A stretch of DNA of 64,000 bases from an uncultured Planococcus sp. (lineage in GTDB: Bacteria; Bacillota; Bacilli; Bacillales_A; Planococcaceae), in NCBI GenBank assembly GCA_947493585.1, contig CANLRI010000004.1, positions 1 to 64,000 of the forward strand, given 5' to 3'. Below are positions 1-7,663 of the stretch, in pieces; the stretch's first letter is position 1, and each line of letters begins with the position of its first letter. The position numbers and the translations under genes were made by a program. The notes under the pieces were generated by a model. It was not told the origin of the DNA. It saw only the letters and a program-made list of their open reading frames with translations, and made no database searches.

Positions 1-4
1 GAGA

Positions 5-38
5 AAAACCAGTAACCTTCTATAAGGGTTACTGGTTT
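5..38. terminator. Rho-independent terminator, bidirectional
   Basis: Two 12-base arms (AAACCAGTAACC and its complement) separated by 9 bases, A-rich on one side and T-rich on the other. It would end transcription of a gene left of the window and could also stop leftward transcripts of the toxin gene at 260-757. Confidence 0.7.
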
Positions 39-259
39 TATAATTATATATTTCATTTAGAAAAACTTCCGATAAGGAGTCAATAGATTCCAGTCTTTGG
101 TTGAAGAAAATAAAAAATGTCCTGTTCCTCAATTTCTCATGGAGGTAATAGAAAATATTGAAGCACATTCCATTTATAAGTAGTCATAAAATATACTTAA
201 ACAAACGAAAGTGGAAATTTTTGCTAATCTGAATTGCACCCCAAAGGTATCCATGAAAG

Positions 260-757
260 TTACTTCTTAAAATTTATGTATTCTTTTTCTAACTGTTTAT
301 AGTCGCAAGAAATTTTAGCGGGAAAATTACCACCCTTGATTACATCTTCATACCAATTTCTAGCTTTTTGTTGGATGTCTTCTTGATTACTAATTATGTA
401 ACTGTATTCTTTTTGTAACAGTCTTTCATAATGTCTTTCCTCTTTACTAAAATCCATTTCCTCGATTTCAGTAGGAATGATAGGAAACATATTATTTATA
501 TGGAGAACTGCTAATTTTTCTGTCTGATCTTTACCATAGATCTTTATAACTGAATTGTTTCTGATCTTATCGTGCTTTTCAGGTTTGTAGGATGAAATAG
601 GTGCGTAATATTGAAAAATACCAATAATAAGAAGGACACCAACATAGGGTCTGGCTCTACTTTCATTACTGTTGTTAAGAATCCTTGAATCAATAGTTTT
701 TAAAAACTTAATGTAATCATCACTTACTCTAAAGAACCTTAATTTCTCAGCTGTCAT
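260..757 (-). CDS. toxN: Type III toxin-antitoxin endoribonuclease, ToxN/AbiQ family
   Basis: The 165-aa protein resembles the ToxN/AbiQ family of RNA-cleaving toxins. Visible family features are the N-terminal FFRVSDDYIKFLKTID segment, RPYVGVLL (residues 36-43), the YYAPISS..KPEKHDKI stretch and INNMFPIIP in the middle. The length is close to the usual ~170 aa. ToxN toxins cut cellular or phage RNA and are held inactive by a repeat RNA (ToxI) that they process themselves; many act as abortive-infection systems. The start is ATG at 757 with AAGGAGA just upstream. Directly upstream on the same strand are a hairpin terminator, three 36-nt repeats and a consensus promoter, which is the canonical type III layout. 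The assignment rests on this combination as well as on protein similarity. The sub-family (ToxIN, TenpIN or CptIN) cannot be decided here. Confidence 0.88.
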   Translation of the reverse strand: MTAEKLRFFRVSDDYIKFLKTIDSRILNNSNESRARPYVGVLLIIGIFQYYAPISSYKPEKHDKIRNNSVIKIYGKDQTEKLAVLHINNMFPIIPTEIEEMDFSKEERHYERLLQKEYSYIISNQEDIQQKARNWYEDVIKGGNFPAKISCDYKQLEKEYINFKK

Positions 758-782
758 TATGTCTCCTTCTTTTTCTATAAAG

Positions 783-817
783 AGAAGGAGACAGTGATCA
801 AATCACTGTCTCCTTCT
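783..817 (-). terminator. Attenuating terminator between ToxI RNA and toxN
   Basis: A perfect hairpin with 16-base arms beginning AGAAGGAGACAGTGAT around a 3-base loop, followed on the minus strand by CTTT. In known type III loci a terminator at this position lets most transcripts stop after the antitoxin repeats and only a minority read through into the toxin, setting the RNA:protein ratio. The arm sequence AGAAGGAGACA recurs just before the toxin start, where it supplies the ribosome binding site. Confidence 0.85.
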
Positions 818-821
818 AAAT

Positions 822-929
822 TTTATAGGTCGCATTATCTGGCAGCGAAACGCCAATTTTATCGGTCACACTTAATGGCGGTGAAACGCCAATTTTATAG
901 GTCACGTTTTATGGTAGTGAAACACCAAT
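822..929 (-). ncRNA. toxI: ToxI antitoxin RNA, three 36-nt tandem repeats
   Basis: Three direct repeats with exact 36-base period (822-857, 858-893, 894-929). Each reads on the minus strand as ATTGGYGTTTC, a short complementary GCCA/ACCA segment, then a GYGACC...TATAAA block. The small stem keeps pairing while its bases change between copies (TGGCG/CGCCA, TGGT/ACCA, TGGC/GCCA), which supports a structured RNA. Known ToxI RNAs are cut by ToxN into single-repeat pseudoknots that bind and inhibit the toxin. The repeats lie between a consensus promoter and the terminator before toxN. Confidence 0.87.
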
Positions 930-945
930 ATTTCTTATTACCTTA

Positions 946-974
946 ATTATAGTATTAGGATTGACTATTGTCAA
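946..974 (-). promoter_or_regulatory. Sigma-A promoter of the ToxI-toxN operon
   Basis: On the minus strand a perfect -35 TTGACA (969-974) and a perfect -10 TATAAT (946-951) are separated by 17 bases. Transcription would start just before the first antitoxin repeat. Such a strong promoter is expected when a large excess of antitoxin RNA is needed. Confidence 0.88.
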
Positions 975-1540
975 AGGCAAACCCCCCGTTAGGAACTTGG
1001 CGTTTTCTGTTACCTGTTTTAGGTCTTTTTCGCGAGCAAATTTACTTTCGTTTTTGGGTCGCAATTTTGGTAAAGAGAATAGCCCAGTACTGTCATTAAT
1101 TCAGACGTTATTTTCACCAGTTTTAAGCGTTATTTTTATAAAGATTTACCCCTCCTGTAAACTTTTAAATATTGTAGAGGTTGTAAGTTTTTTTCAAATT
1201 CCGATAATCCGGCAATATGCAAACTCAAGGCTATATGAAAAATTTTTTAAAAATTTATAAAGGCTAGTTGAAAACTTTAATTTTACTTCAATTTATTTTT
1301 AATTATTACATTGAATCGCGCTAATGCACCTTTTTTGCAGTAACCTTTTTTGTGCTTTCTATAATTTAAGATTTTTTCGAAAGCAAAGCAAATTAGCCAA
1401 TAAAGGGATAGATATTTTAAAATCAAAATACCTATCTTTTTTCTTTTTTTTGTAAAATAGGTATTTTTAATTATTTTATTTTTTCTAATTATTAAATATA
1501 TTTAAAAAGGTTATTCATTAAATTCTAAGGAGGTTACTTG
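975..1540. other. Intergenic region, AT-rich
   Basis: About 560 bases without a supported gene. An open frame at 961-1260 overlaps the ToxI promoter, has no ribosome binding site and no recognisable domain. Near 1430-1470 an inverted repeat (AATACCTAT...ATAGGTATT) flanked by T-runs could be a weak terminator. The last 40 bases hold the AAGGAGG ribosome binding site of the next gene. Confidence 0.5.
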
Positions 1541-2335
1541 ATGTATGTGTGGGCTAACGAAGTCGAGGATGATTATAAGTTACCAAAAACTTCAGAAATA
1601 GAGATTAAAAAAATAGAAAAACAATTAAATGTGGAATTGCCAGCTTCTTATAAAGAGATTCTTTTAGAACAAAATGGCGGTACCATACAGTACAGCTCAG
1701 TGAAGAAGGAAAGTCATCTTGGAACCAATGCGTACATTGAGATTAATCACATTTACGGTTGTGGTCAAGGTGGTATTTTAGATTCAGATTATCTCATTGA
1801 AGAATGGGATCTTCCGAAAAATATTCTTATTTTCAGCGGAGATGGGAATAGCTTTTTTGCTCTTGATTACAGAAAGGATTCAGTAAACCCTTCGGTGATT
1901 TATTTGGAACCAGAAACTGAAGAAATTATTGAAGTAGCCCATACATTTGATGATTTCTTAAATAACCTTTCAAAAGAAGAAGTGTTTTTCGAAAATGACG
2001 AAGACGACGAAAATTGGGGTACTTCTGAAGAAGCAGCTGAAACTATCTTTTTGGGGAATGATATTCTATTAATCGAAGAGACTTTATTAAATCTTCAATA
2101 TCCAGAAAACCACAAATGGTATTTCGAACAGCTCTTGAAATGCGCTACTCATTCAGAGGTACTAATTAGGGAAACTGTTACTAATATCTTAAATAACAAT
2201 CTTGAAATTTACATTATTGAGTCGGATAAAAAGTTGCATTTTTTACTTAAAGAAATAATCGAGAAATTAATCGCAGACAAGAACGAAAGCATAAGCTCAG
2301 AAGCAAGAGAGATGAAAAAAAGAATAAAAGTATAA
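1541..2335 (+). CDS. SMI1/KNR4 (SUKH) family protein, probable immunity protein
   Basis: 264 aa from ATG 1541, chosen over an in-frame TTG at 1538 because AAGGAGG sits 7 bases before the ATG. Residues ~15-150 carry the SUKH pattern: TSEIEIKKIEKQLNVELPASYKEILLEQNGG, then a GCGQGG..DSDYLIEEWDLP segment and FSGDGNSFFALDY. SUKH proteins are a major immunity family that neutralise nuclease toxins of polymorphic toxin systems. A 100-aa helical C-terminal extension follows an acidic linker (ENDEDDENW). The next gene encodes a secreted nuclease toxin, so this is its likely immunity partner. Having the immunity gene upstream of the toxin is less usual. The pairing is inferred from adjacency. Confidence 0.78.
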   Translation: MYVWANEVEDDYKLPKTSEIEIKKIEKQLNVELPASYKEILLEQNGGTIQYSSVKKESHLGTNAYIEINHIYGCGQGGILDSDYLIEEWDLPKNILIFSGDGNSFFALDYRKDSVNPSVIYLEPETEEIIEVAHTFDDFLNNLSKEEVFFENDEDDENWGTSEEAAETIFLGNDILLIEETLLNLQYPENHKWYFEQLLKCATHSEVLIRETVTNILNNNLEIYIIESDKKLHFLLKEIIEKLIADKNESISSEAREMKKRIKV

Positions 2336-2402
2336 ATACTTATAAAGTAAGCTATCACATCAATTGATCGTCAAACTAAATTTGATAAGAGGAGAGTTAT
2401 CT

Positions 2403-3323
2403 ATGAAGTCATTTAATAGGTTTCTGTGTGCTTTGCTTTCTTTATTAATCGTTTTTTCATTTTCTTTTTCAGACTTGGTAAAAGCATCAGAAGGATGGGA
2501 CTCTCAGTATATTATCATTGAAGAGGATGAGTTGGATGTATGTTACGAGGAAGAAGTAGAGCCTCCCTCTACTCCAACGGAGCCAGTAGAACCCGTAGAA
2601 CCTCCTCTTCAGCCAGTAGAACCAAAACCTATCCAACCTGTTCCGACAGTTCCAGGTATACCATTAGATCCAGTTAAACCGCCACAAATGATGTCAATCG
2701 TTTCACAAACATCAGTTGAAGATCCGTTATTAGAGGATGGGTGCGAGTATCAGGATGTTTACATAGACTTTGTAGAATACGATAACCCCATCCCCTTTGA
2801 AGGATTAAGCGGCAAATACTCTGCAATGGTGTATGATGACGTAAGTGGATATACTCCTGATTTTTGGCCTTTTTTGTTACCATTGTTTGCACCCATAGTT
2901 ACGAGAATTGGCGGTAAGTTAGTGGTAAAGCAGTACTTAAAAAATTCTACTAAAAACTTAGTGGTTCGTAATGGACATTTGGCTGGGAAAAGACATCCAA
3001 TTTCTAATGTGCAATTTTCCTCTCAAGGATTTCCAATGTTTGCAGAAAAATATGCAATGACTTTACCTACTAGGTTACTAAAATCTTCTAGTTCCACACA
3101 GTTTGCACATGCAAACAAAGCATTGAAAGAAGGCATTCAGAAATCCTCAACTTTAAGAAGTAAATTTACCCCTAATCAAATCACTGACATTAAAAATGGG
3201 AAGACCCCAAGGGGTTTAACGTGGCATCATCATCAAACAAGAGGGCGAATGGAGCTTGTTAGCAGTACTCAACATAGATTGACTGGCCATACAGGCGGCA
3301 AATCTATTTGGGGAACAAACTAA
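2403..3323 (+). CDS. Secreted toxin with C-terminal WHH-motif nuclease domain
   Basis: 306 aa from ATG 2403 (GGAGAG upstream); the frame extends further up but lacks a good start. Residues 1-29 form a signal peptide ending near VKA-SEG. A proline/glutamate-rich linker follows with several PVEP/PVKP units, then a ~100-aa middle part with a hydrophobic segment (WPFLLPLFAPIV). The C-terminal ~50 residues carry GLTWHHHQTRGRMELV and HRLTGHTGG, the signature of the WHH clade of HNH/Endo VII nucleases found at the C-terminus of polymorphic toxins. The likely role is DNA cleavage in competitor cells after export. The SUKH gene upstream would protect the producer. No dedicated secretion system is visible nearby. 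A strong terminator follows. Confidence 0.8.
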   Translation: MKSFNRFLCALLSLLIVFSFSFSDLVKASEGWDSQYIIIEEDELDVCYEEEVEPPSTPTEPVEPVEPPLQPVEPKPIQPVPTVPGIPLDPVKPPQMMSIVSQTSVEDPLLEDGCEYQDVYIDFVEYDNPIPFEGLSGKYSAMVYDDVSGYTPDFWPFLLPLFAPIVTRIGGKLVVKQYLKNSTKNLVVRNGHLAGKRHPISNVQFSSQGFPMFAEKYAMTLPTRLLKSSSSTQFAHANKALKEGIQKSSTLRSKFTPNQITDIKNGKTPRGLTWHHHQTRGRMELVSSTQHRLTGHTGGKSIWGTN

Positions 3324-3342
3324 TAAGAGATTGAATTAATAA

Positions 3343-3391
3343 AGTGCGAAAGAGACTTCCTTTAAATAGAGGGAGTCTCTTTCGCATATTT
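3343..3391 (+). terminator. Terminator after the SUKH-WHH toxin pair
   Basis: Hairpin with arms TGCGAAAGAGACT and AGTCTCTTTCGCA followed by ATATTTTTT. It closes the toxin/immunity transcription unit. Confidence 0.85.
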
Positions 3392-3655
3392 TTTATTGTT
3401 TAATTTCTTTATATTTATTATTCTCCCACCATCTCTATATCTAATAAAAATAGCTTTCTTAAGTATCTATTTATATTTTTTCTTCCGATAATAGGTCATA
3501 TGTTAACTAAAAACTATACTTAATTACCCAAAATCGTTAAACTTCTATTCGGCTTTAGCCTAATACAAAAATTTCCCCCGAAAGGTTAAAGAAAACTCAA
3601 CTTTTGGGAGAACGAAAATCCCAGGTACGACTTTTAAATATCATGTTAAACAGAT

Positions 3656-5776
3656 TTAATTCTTTAGTTTTAATGCCATAGCATTGATAGCCACGATAAC
3701 CGTGGACACAGACATCAGAACCGCGCCTACTGCTGGAGCCAACGTAATCCCAATGGAAGCTAAGATTCCCGCAGCTATGGGAATAGCAATAAAGTTATAG
3801 CCAGCTCCCCACACGAGATTTTGTTTCATTTTACTGGTTGTTTTATTGGCCAATTCGATAAAAGATTCAATATCCCCGGGATCCGATTGAGTCAAAATCA
3901 CATCAGCAGAATCGATAGCGACTTGAGTTCCGGCTCCGACTGCTATACCAACGTCCGCTATTGCAAGGGATGGTGCATCGTTTACGCCATCGCCAACCAT
4001 GATGACAGTTTGCCCTTTGTTTTTCAGTGATTCAACTAAATCATATTTATCTTGTGGGGATTGATTGGCTCTGTATTCAATGCCCAGTTCCTCAGCCACT
4101 CCTTGGGCAGCTGTTTCATTGTCACCCGTGGCCATAATCGGTTGTATCCCATTATCTTTCAATGCTTGAATCAGCGTTTTACTCGCTTTTTTTAATTCAT
4201 CACCCAATGCGACCGTACCGATTGGTTTCCCGTCTTCAACCAATATACTTAACGTAGCACCTTTCGGAACATCCGCTGCTACATCTTTTCCAAATGCCTT
4301 TTGACTGATCAATTCATATTTGCGGCCATTGGCGTTTCCTTCTACACCGGCACCCGATACGACATCAATCGAATCGAAGTGGACAGGTTGTATCCCCTGT
4401 TTCTCAGCGGCATGGACAATCGATTGTGCGATTGGATGGCTCGATCCGCCTTCAATCCCTGCCATAAGGGCCGCGATTTCAGCTTCGGTATGTCGGTCAT
4501 CTAGTGTTTCTACATTCAATACTTTAAATTCTCCAGTAGTCAATGTGCCTGTTTTATCTAGTATCATCACATCGGACTTAGTTGCCAGCTCCAATGCTTC
4601 CCGGTCTTTCACCAACAACCCGCGGCTTGCACCCAAACTGGTGCTTCGTGCAGTAACCAAAGGAATGGCAAGACCAAGAGCGTGTGGACAAGCGATGACC
4701 AAAGTTGTAACCGTAAAGAGTATGGCTGTTTGAATATCTGCGATATACAACCAAACGACAAAAGCAATGACCGCCGCTGCAATTGCGATATAAAATAGCC
4801 AGCCCGCTACTTTTTGAGCCAGATTCTCAGCCCTGGAAGGCTGATTTTGGGCCTGGCTAATCAGGCTTTGAACTTGGGAAAGGAACGATTGGTCGCCGGT
4901 TTCCTGTACTTCCAAGTACAAAACCCCTTCGCCGTTTGTCGAACCGCCAATGACTTGATCTCCGACTCCTTTTTCTACGGGTTTAGATTCTCCCGTCAGC
5001 AAGGCTTCATTGATTCGGGAGGCTCCTCGTTTTATGAGGCCATCGGCAGGGACATTTTCACCAGCCTGAACCCGTACAAGGTCACCTACTTTCAATTCGG
5101 CTACGGGACGCGTCTCGATCAAATCGTCTTCCAATACCACATGTGCATCTTTCGGCACGAGTTCAGCAAGTGATTTTTGCGCATCTCCTGCTTCCCCGAC
5201 AGCCTTCATTTCAATCCAGTGCCCTAGCAGCATAATCAACAGCAAGGAAGCGAATTCAAAGAAGAAATCCATGATATGTTCGCCGGTCACATAGCGAGCC
5301 AGCACTGCGTAAATACTGTACAGATAGGAAACCGATAGCCCTAAAGAAATCAGGGCCATCATGCCCGGAGCTTTTTCCTTGAATTCAGCTATTGCTCCTT
5401 GAAAGAAAGGTTTCCCGCCATAAACCAATAAGATGGTTGCCAATACAGCGACCACAATATCCGAGTATGGAAAAGTGAATTGAAAAGGAAGTCGAATGTC
5501 CATCATCGGCGATAATATCAGGATGATGATGCCAACTGGCAGCGACTTCAGAAAAATCTCTTTAAAATTACCATGATGATGGTGTCCGTGATCATGTCCG
5601 CTGTGATTCGAATCGACGTGATGATCGTGGCTCTGAGATAGATTACTGTGGTCATGAATGCCCTCTTTTACTTGCGCTTCATGGTAACTATGCCCAACCT
5701 GTTCGGAATGATCCATTTTACTGTGATTTACTTGTTCATCGTGATGGTGCTGATGGTCCTTCTCACTTTTAGCCAT
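3656..5776 (-). CDS. copB: Copper-exporting P1B-type ATPase, CopB type (CPH motif)
   Basis: 706-aa membrane ATPase that exports copper or silver using ATP. The first ~70 residues are His/Asp-rich, typical of CopB, instead of HMA domains. The metal site in the membrane is ACPHALG (C363-P364-H365), the CPH variant of the P1B-3 group rather than the CPC of CopA. LLTGES (actuator loop) and DKTGT with phosphorylated D407 are present, as are the nucleotide-binding and hinge motifs [14 protein letters not shown] 5776 follows AAGGAGGCGGACTAA. It lies 139 bases downstream of copZ on the same strand and probably forms an operon with it, though a possible operator sits between them. P1B-3 pumps are associated mainly with Cu(I)/Cu(II)/Ag(I); the exact ion is not decided by sequence alone. 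Confidence 0.93.
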   Translation of the reverse strand: MAKSEKDHQHHHDEQVNHSKMDHSEQVGHSYHEAQVKEGIHDHSNLSQSHDHHVDSNHSGHDHGHHHHGNFKEIFLKSLPVGIIILILSPMMDIRLPFQFTFPYSDIVVAVLATILLVYGGKPFFQGAIAEFKEKAPGMMALISLGLSVSYLYSIYAVLARYVTGEHIMDFFFEFASLLLIMLLGHWIEMKAVGEAGDAQKSLAELVPKDAHVVLEDDLIETRPVAELKVGDLVRVQAGENVPADGLIKRGASRINEALLTGESKPVEKGVGDQVIGGSTNGEGVLYLEVQETGDQSFLSQVQSLISQAQNQPSRAENLAQKVAGWLFYIAIAAAVIAFVVWLYIADIQTAILFTVTTLVIACPHALGLAIPLVTARSTSLGASRGLLVKDREALELATKSDVMILDKTGTLTTGEFKVLNVETLDDRHTEAEIAALMAGIEGGSSHPIAQSIVHAAEKQGIQPVHFDSIDVVSGAGVEGNANGRKYELISQKAFGKDVAADVPKGATLSILVEDGKPIGTVALGDELKKASKTLIQALKDNGIQPIMATGDNETAAQGVAEELGIEYRANQSPQDKYDLVESLKNKGQTVIMVGDGVNDAPSLAIADVGIAVGAGTQVAIDSADVILTQSDPGDIESFIELANKTTSKMKQNLVWGAGYNFIAIPIAAGILASIGITLAPAVGAVLMSVSTVIVAINAMALKLKN

Positions 5777-5861
5777 TTAGTCCGCCTCCTTCAGAATAGT
5801 GCTTCTTTATTCCAATTAACCTGGTTACATGCTTAACAGCTACAAAATTCTTCCTAGCGAC

Positions 5862-5878
5862 ATACTATCCATGGGTAT
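5862..5878. promoter_or_regulatory. Candidate copper operator (CsoR-like palindrome)
   Basis: The 17-base imperfect palindrome ATACTATCCATGGGTAT lies between copZ and copB. It resembles ATACCC...GGGTAT CsoR sites, but matches are partial. No csoR gene is in this window, so a regulator would have to act from elsewhere. Confidence 0.35.
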
Positions 5879-5915
5879 ATTTCTTTTAAAAGTAATGAGT
5901 GCTGTGAAAGCCCTC

Positions 5916-6119
5916 TTATACAACGTCATATCCCTGTTCTTCAATCGCTTCCTGGATTTCGTTTAACGATGTCTTGCTAGTATCATAGTCAACTGCCACT
6001 TCACCTTTTGTAAGATCAACTGAAACAGATGAAACGCCTTCGAGTTCACCGACACCCGTTTCAACCGAGTTTACACAGTGGCTACAAGACATACCTTGTA
6101 CTTTTAATGTTTCAATCAT
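5916..6119 (-). CDS. copZ: Copper chaperone CopZ (HMA domain)
   Basis: 67-aa cytosolic metallochaperone with one ferredoxin-like HMA domain. GMSCSHCVNSVE (from residue 9) contains the CxxC that binds Cu(I), and the usual C-terminal EQGYDV is present. CopZ delivers Cu(I) to the export ATPases. ATG 6119 is preceded by AGGAGGAAAAAA. It is one of three separate small or tandem CxxC carriers encoded in the island, in addition to the two domains fused to CopA. Confidence 0.93.
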   Translation of the reverse strand: MIETLKVQGMSCSHCVNSVETGVGELEGVSSVSVDLTKGEVAVDYDTSKTSLNEIQEAIEEQGYDVV

Positions 6120-6424
6120 TTTTTTTCCTCCTAAAGTAAGTTTTCTGTTTCATTTACACCTTGTCTTTGTTTTCTTTACAGCTAAGGAATTTCCTGTGAC
6201 CAAAAAGAAAAATCCACTCCATTGATTTGAATATTCGATTACTTTTCTATAATCGGCTATCAATGGGCCATCAGCAGATTAGCTTTCTGGTATTTTTAGA
6301 AGGGGTTTGTTGTTTCCCCAATAAATTTGTGCAGTTTCGATGGAGTTTCTGAATTTCCGTTTAGTCTGAAAAAGTAGAGGGAAATTCAGTAAATGAAGCA
6401 TAATAAAAATATGGAGGTTTTAGA

Positions 6425-6757
6425 ATGACCCATGAACAACATCAGGAATTGATTCAGGCTTTACACGATTGCGCAGCGGAATGTAACCATTGTTTTGACG
6501 CTTGCCTGCAGGAAGACGATGTTAAGATGATGGCCGAGTGTATTCGATTAGACCGTGAATGTGCAGACATTTGCGCATTCCTGGAACATGCGATTACCCG
6601 TAATTCGCCGTTTGTATCCGAACTGGCCAAAGTTTGTGCAACCATTTGTGAAGCATGCGGAAATGAATGCGCTAAACATGCCGAACATCACGAACATTGT
6701 AAACGTTGCGCGGAAGCCTGCCAGAGATGTGCAGAAGCTTGTCGGAATATTGCTTAA
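6425..6757 (+). CDS. Four-helix-bundle copper storage protein (Csp/DUF326)
   Basis: 110-aa cytosolic protein with about 16 cysteines spaced to line the core of a four-helix bundle (for example CAAECNHCFDAC, CATICEACGNEC, CKRCAEACQRCAEAC). This is the pattern of Csp3/YhjQ proteins, which store many Cu(I) ions per subunit. No signal peptide is seen, so it acts in the cytosol. It is transcribed divergently from copZ-copB and ends at a strong terminator. In this island it would buffer copper that exceeds export capacity. Confidence 0.88.
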   Translation: MTHEQHQELIQALHDCAAECNHCFDACLQEDDVKMMAECIRLDRECADICAFLEHAITRNSPFVSELAKVCATICEACGNECAKHAEHHEHCKRCAEACQRCAEACRNIA

Positions 6758-6770
6758 TTTTATACAGAAG

Positions 6771-6803
6771 ACCTGTCGGAAAAATACTCTTTTTCCAGCA
6801 GGT
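6771..6803 (+). terminator. Terminator after the copper storage gene
   Basis: Arms ACCTGTCGGAAAAA and TTTTTCCAGCAGGT with a 5-base loop, followed by a run of T. On the opposite strand it could also end leftward transcripts. Confidence 0.8.
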
Positions 6804-6821
6804 TTTTTTATTTGTAAAGTG

Positions 6822-7499
6822 TTAGTGCGCTTCTTTATCCCATTTGTAGCCAATTCCCCTAACGGTGACAAAATGATTGTCAATAGGAAAACCGGCTTGC
6901 CGGATTTTTTCCCGAACGTTTCGCACATGTGAATCGATTGTTCTCCCTTCGGTTTCCGAATCAATCCCCCATATCAATCGGATTAACTGATCTCTTCTAA
7001 AAACTTTACCTGGATTTTTCAAAAGGTGACCCATCATCAGGAATTCTTTTGGCGTCAACTTGATGAAGTGCTTGTAATATGTCAATTCGAACCGTTCCTC
7101 GTCCCATCTCAAACCATCCACGTCGATAGTATTTTTAGGAATTCTTCTTCGCAGCAAGGCTTCCATCCGCGCCAGTAATTCCTCTTCATTAAACGGTTTT
7201 GTAATGCAATCATCGGCCCCGAGTTTCAGTCCCTTAACGATATTCTCCTGTTTCTCGCGTGTTATCAGCATAATAATTGGCACATCTGAAAACTTTCGGA
7301 TTTCATGGCACAGTTCCAAACCATTCATTTTGGACATCATAACATCCAATAGAACCAGATCATATGACTCTTTTTCTAAATAGCCTAGCGCTTCAAACGA
7401 TCCCAACGCTTTTGTACAGAGATAATGATGCGACTTCAAATACAAAGCTAAAAAATCCATCATTTGTTTTTCATCCTCCACCAATAGAACCTTCTGCAA
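6822..7499 (-). CDS. OmpR/PhoB-family response regulator
   Basis: 225 aa. Receiver domain residues 1-115: LVEDE at 6-10, phosphoacceptor D52 in LLDVMM and the conserved Lys in TKPF. The C-terminal half is a winged-helix DNA-binding domain (LTPKEFLMMGHLLKNPG, then DSHVRNVREKIR and VRGIGYKW). The start is TTG 7499 with GGGAGG 7 bases upstream. No histidine kinase gene is next to it or anywhere else in the window, so it is an orphan or its kinase was lost or lies elsewhere. It sits between the copper storage gene and the MATE exporter. A CusR/CopR-like copper-sensing role is possible but is inferred only from position. Confidence 0.9.
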   Translation of the reverse strand: MQKVLLVEDEKQMMDFLALYLKSHHYLCTKALGSFEALGYLEKESYDLVLLDVMMSKMNGLELCHEIRKFSDVPIIMLITREKQENIVKGLKLGADDCITKPFNEEELLARMEALLRRRIPKNTIDVDGLRWDEERFELTYYKHFIKLTPKEFLMMGHLLKNPGKVFRRDQLIRLIWGIDSETEGRTIDSHVRNVREKIRQAGFPIDNHFVTVRGIGYKWDKEAH

Positions 7500-7663
7500 G
7501 TAAATCCCTCCCCTCTAATTTCATCCGGCCCACTAATGCCTCTTTACTATGTTCGCATTGAGACGAGATACGCCCTCCATATCTTTAACGAAGCGCTCCT
7601 TCTATTGGCAGCTAGGAAAATTCGAAAGAAAGAGTAATCAAAGATGCATTCTTTTCGCTCTTA

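Noticed and set aside
822..929. CRISPR array
   Set aside because: Three adjacent 36-base units without spacers, a promoter and terminator around them and a ToxN gene next to them; this is a type III antitoxin RNA.
961..1260. 99-aa open frame on the plus strand
   Set aside because: It begins inside the ToxI promoter, has no ribosome binding site and no domain.
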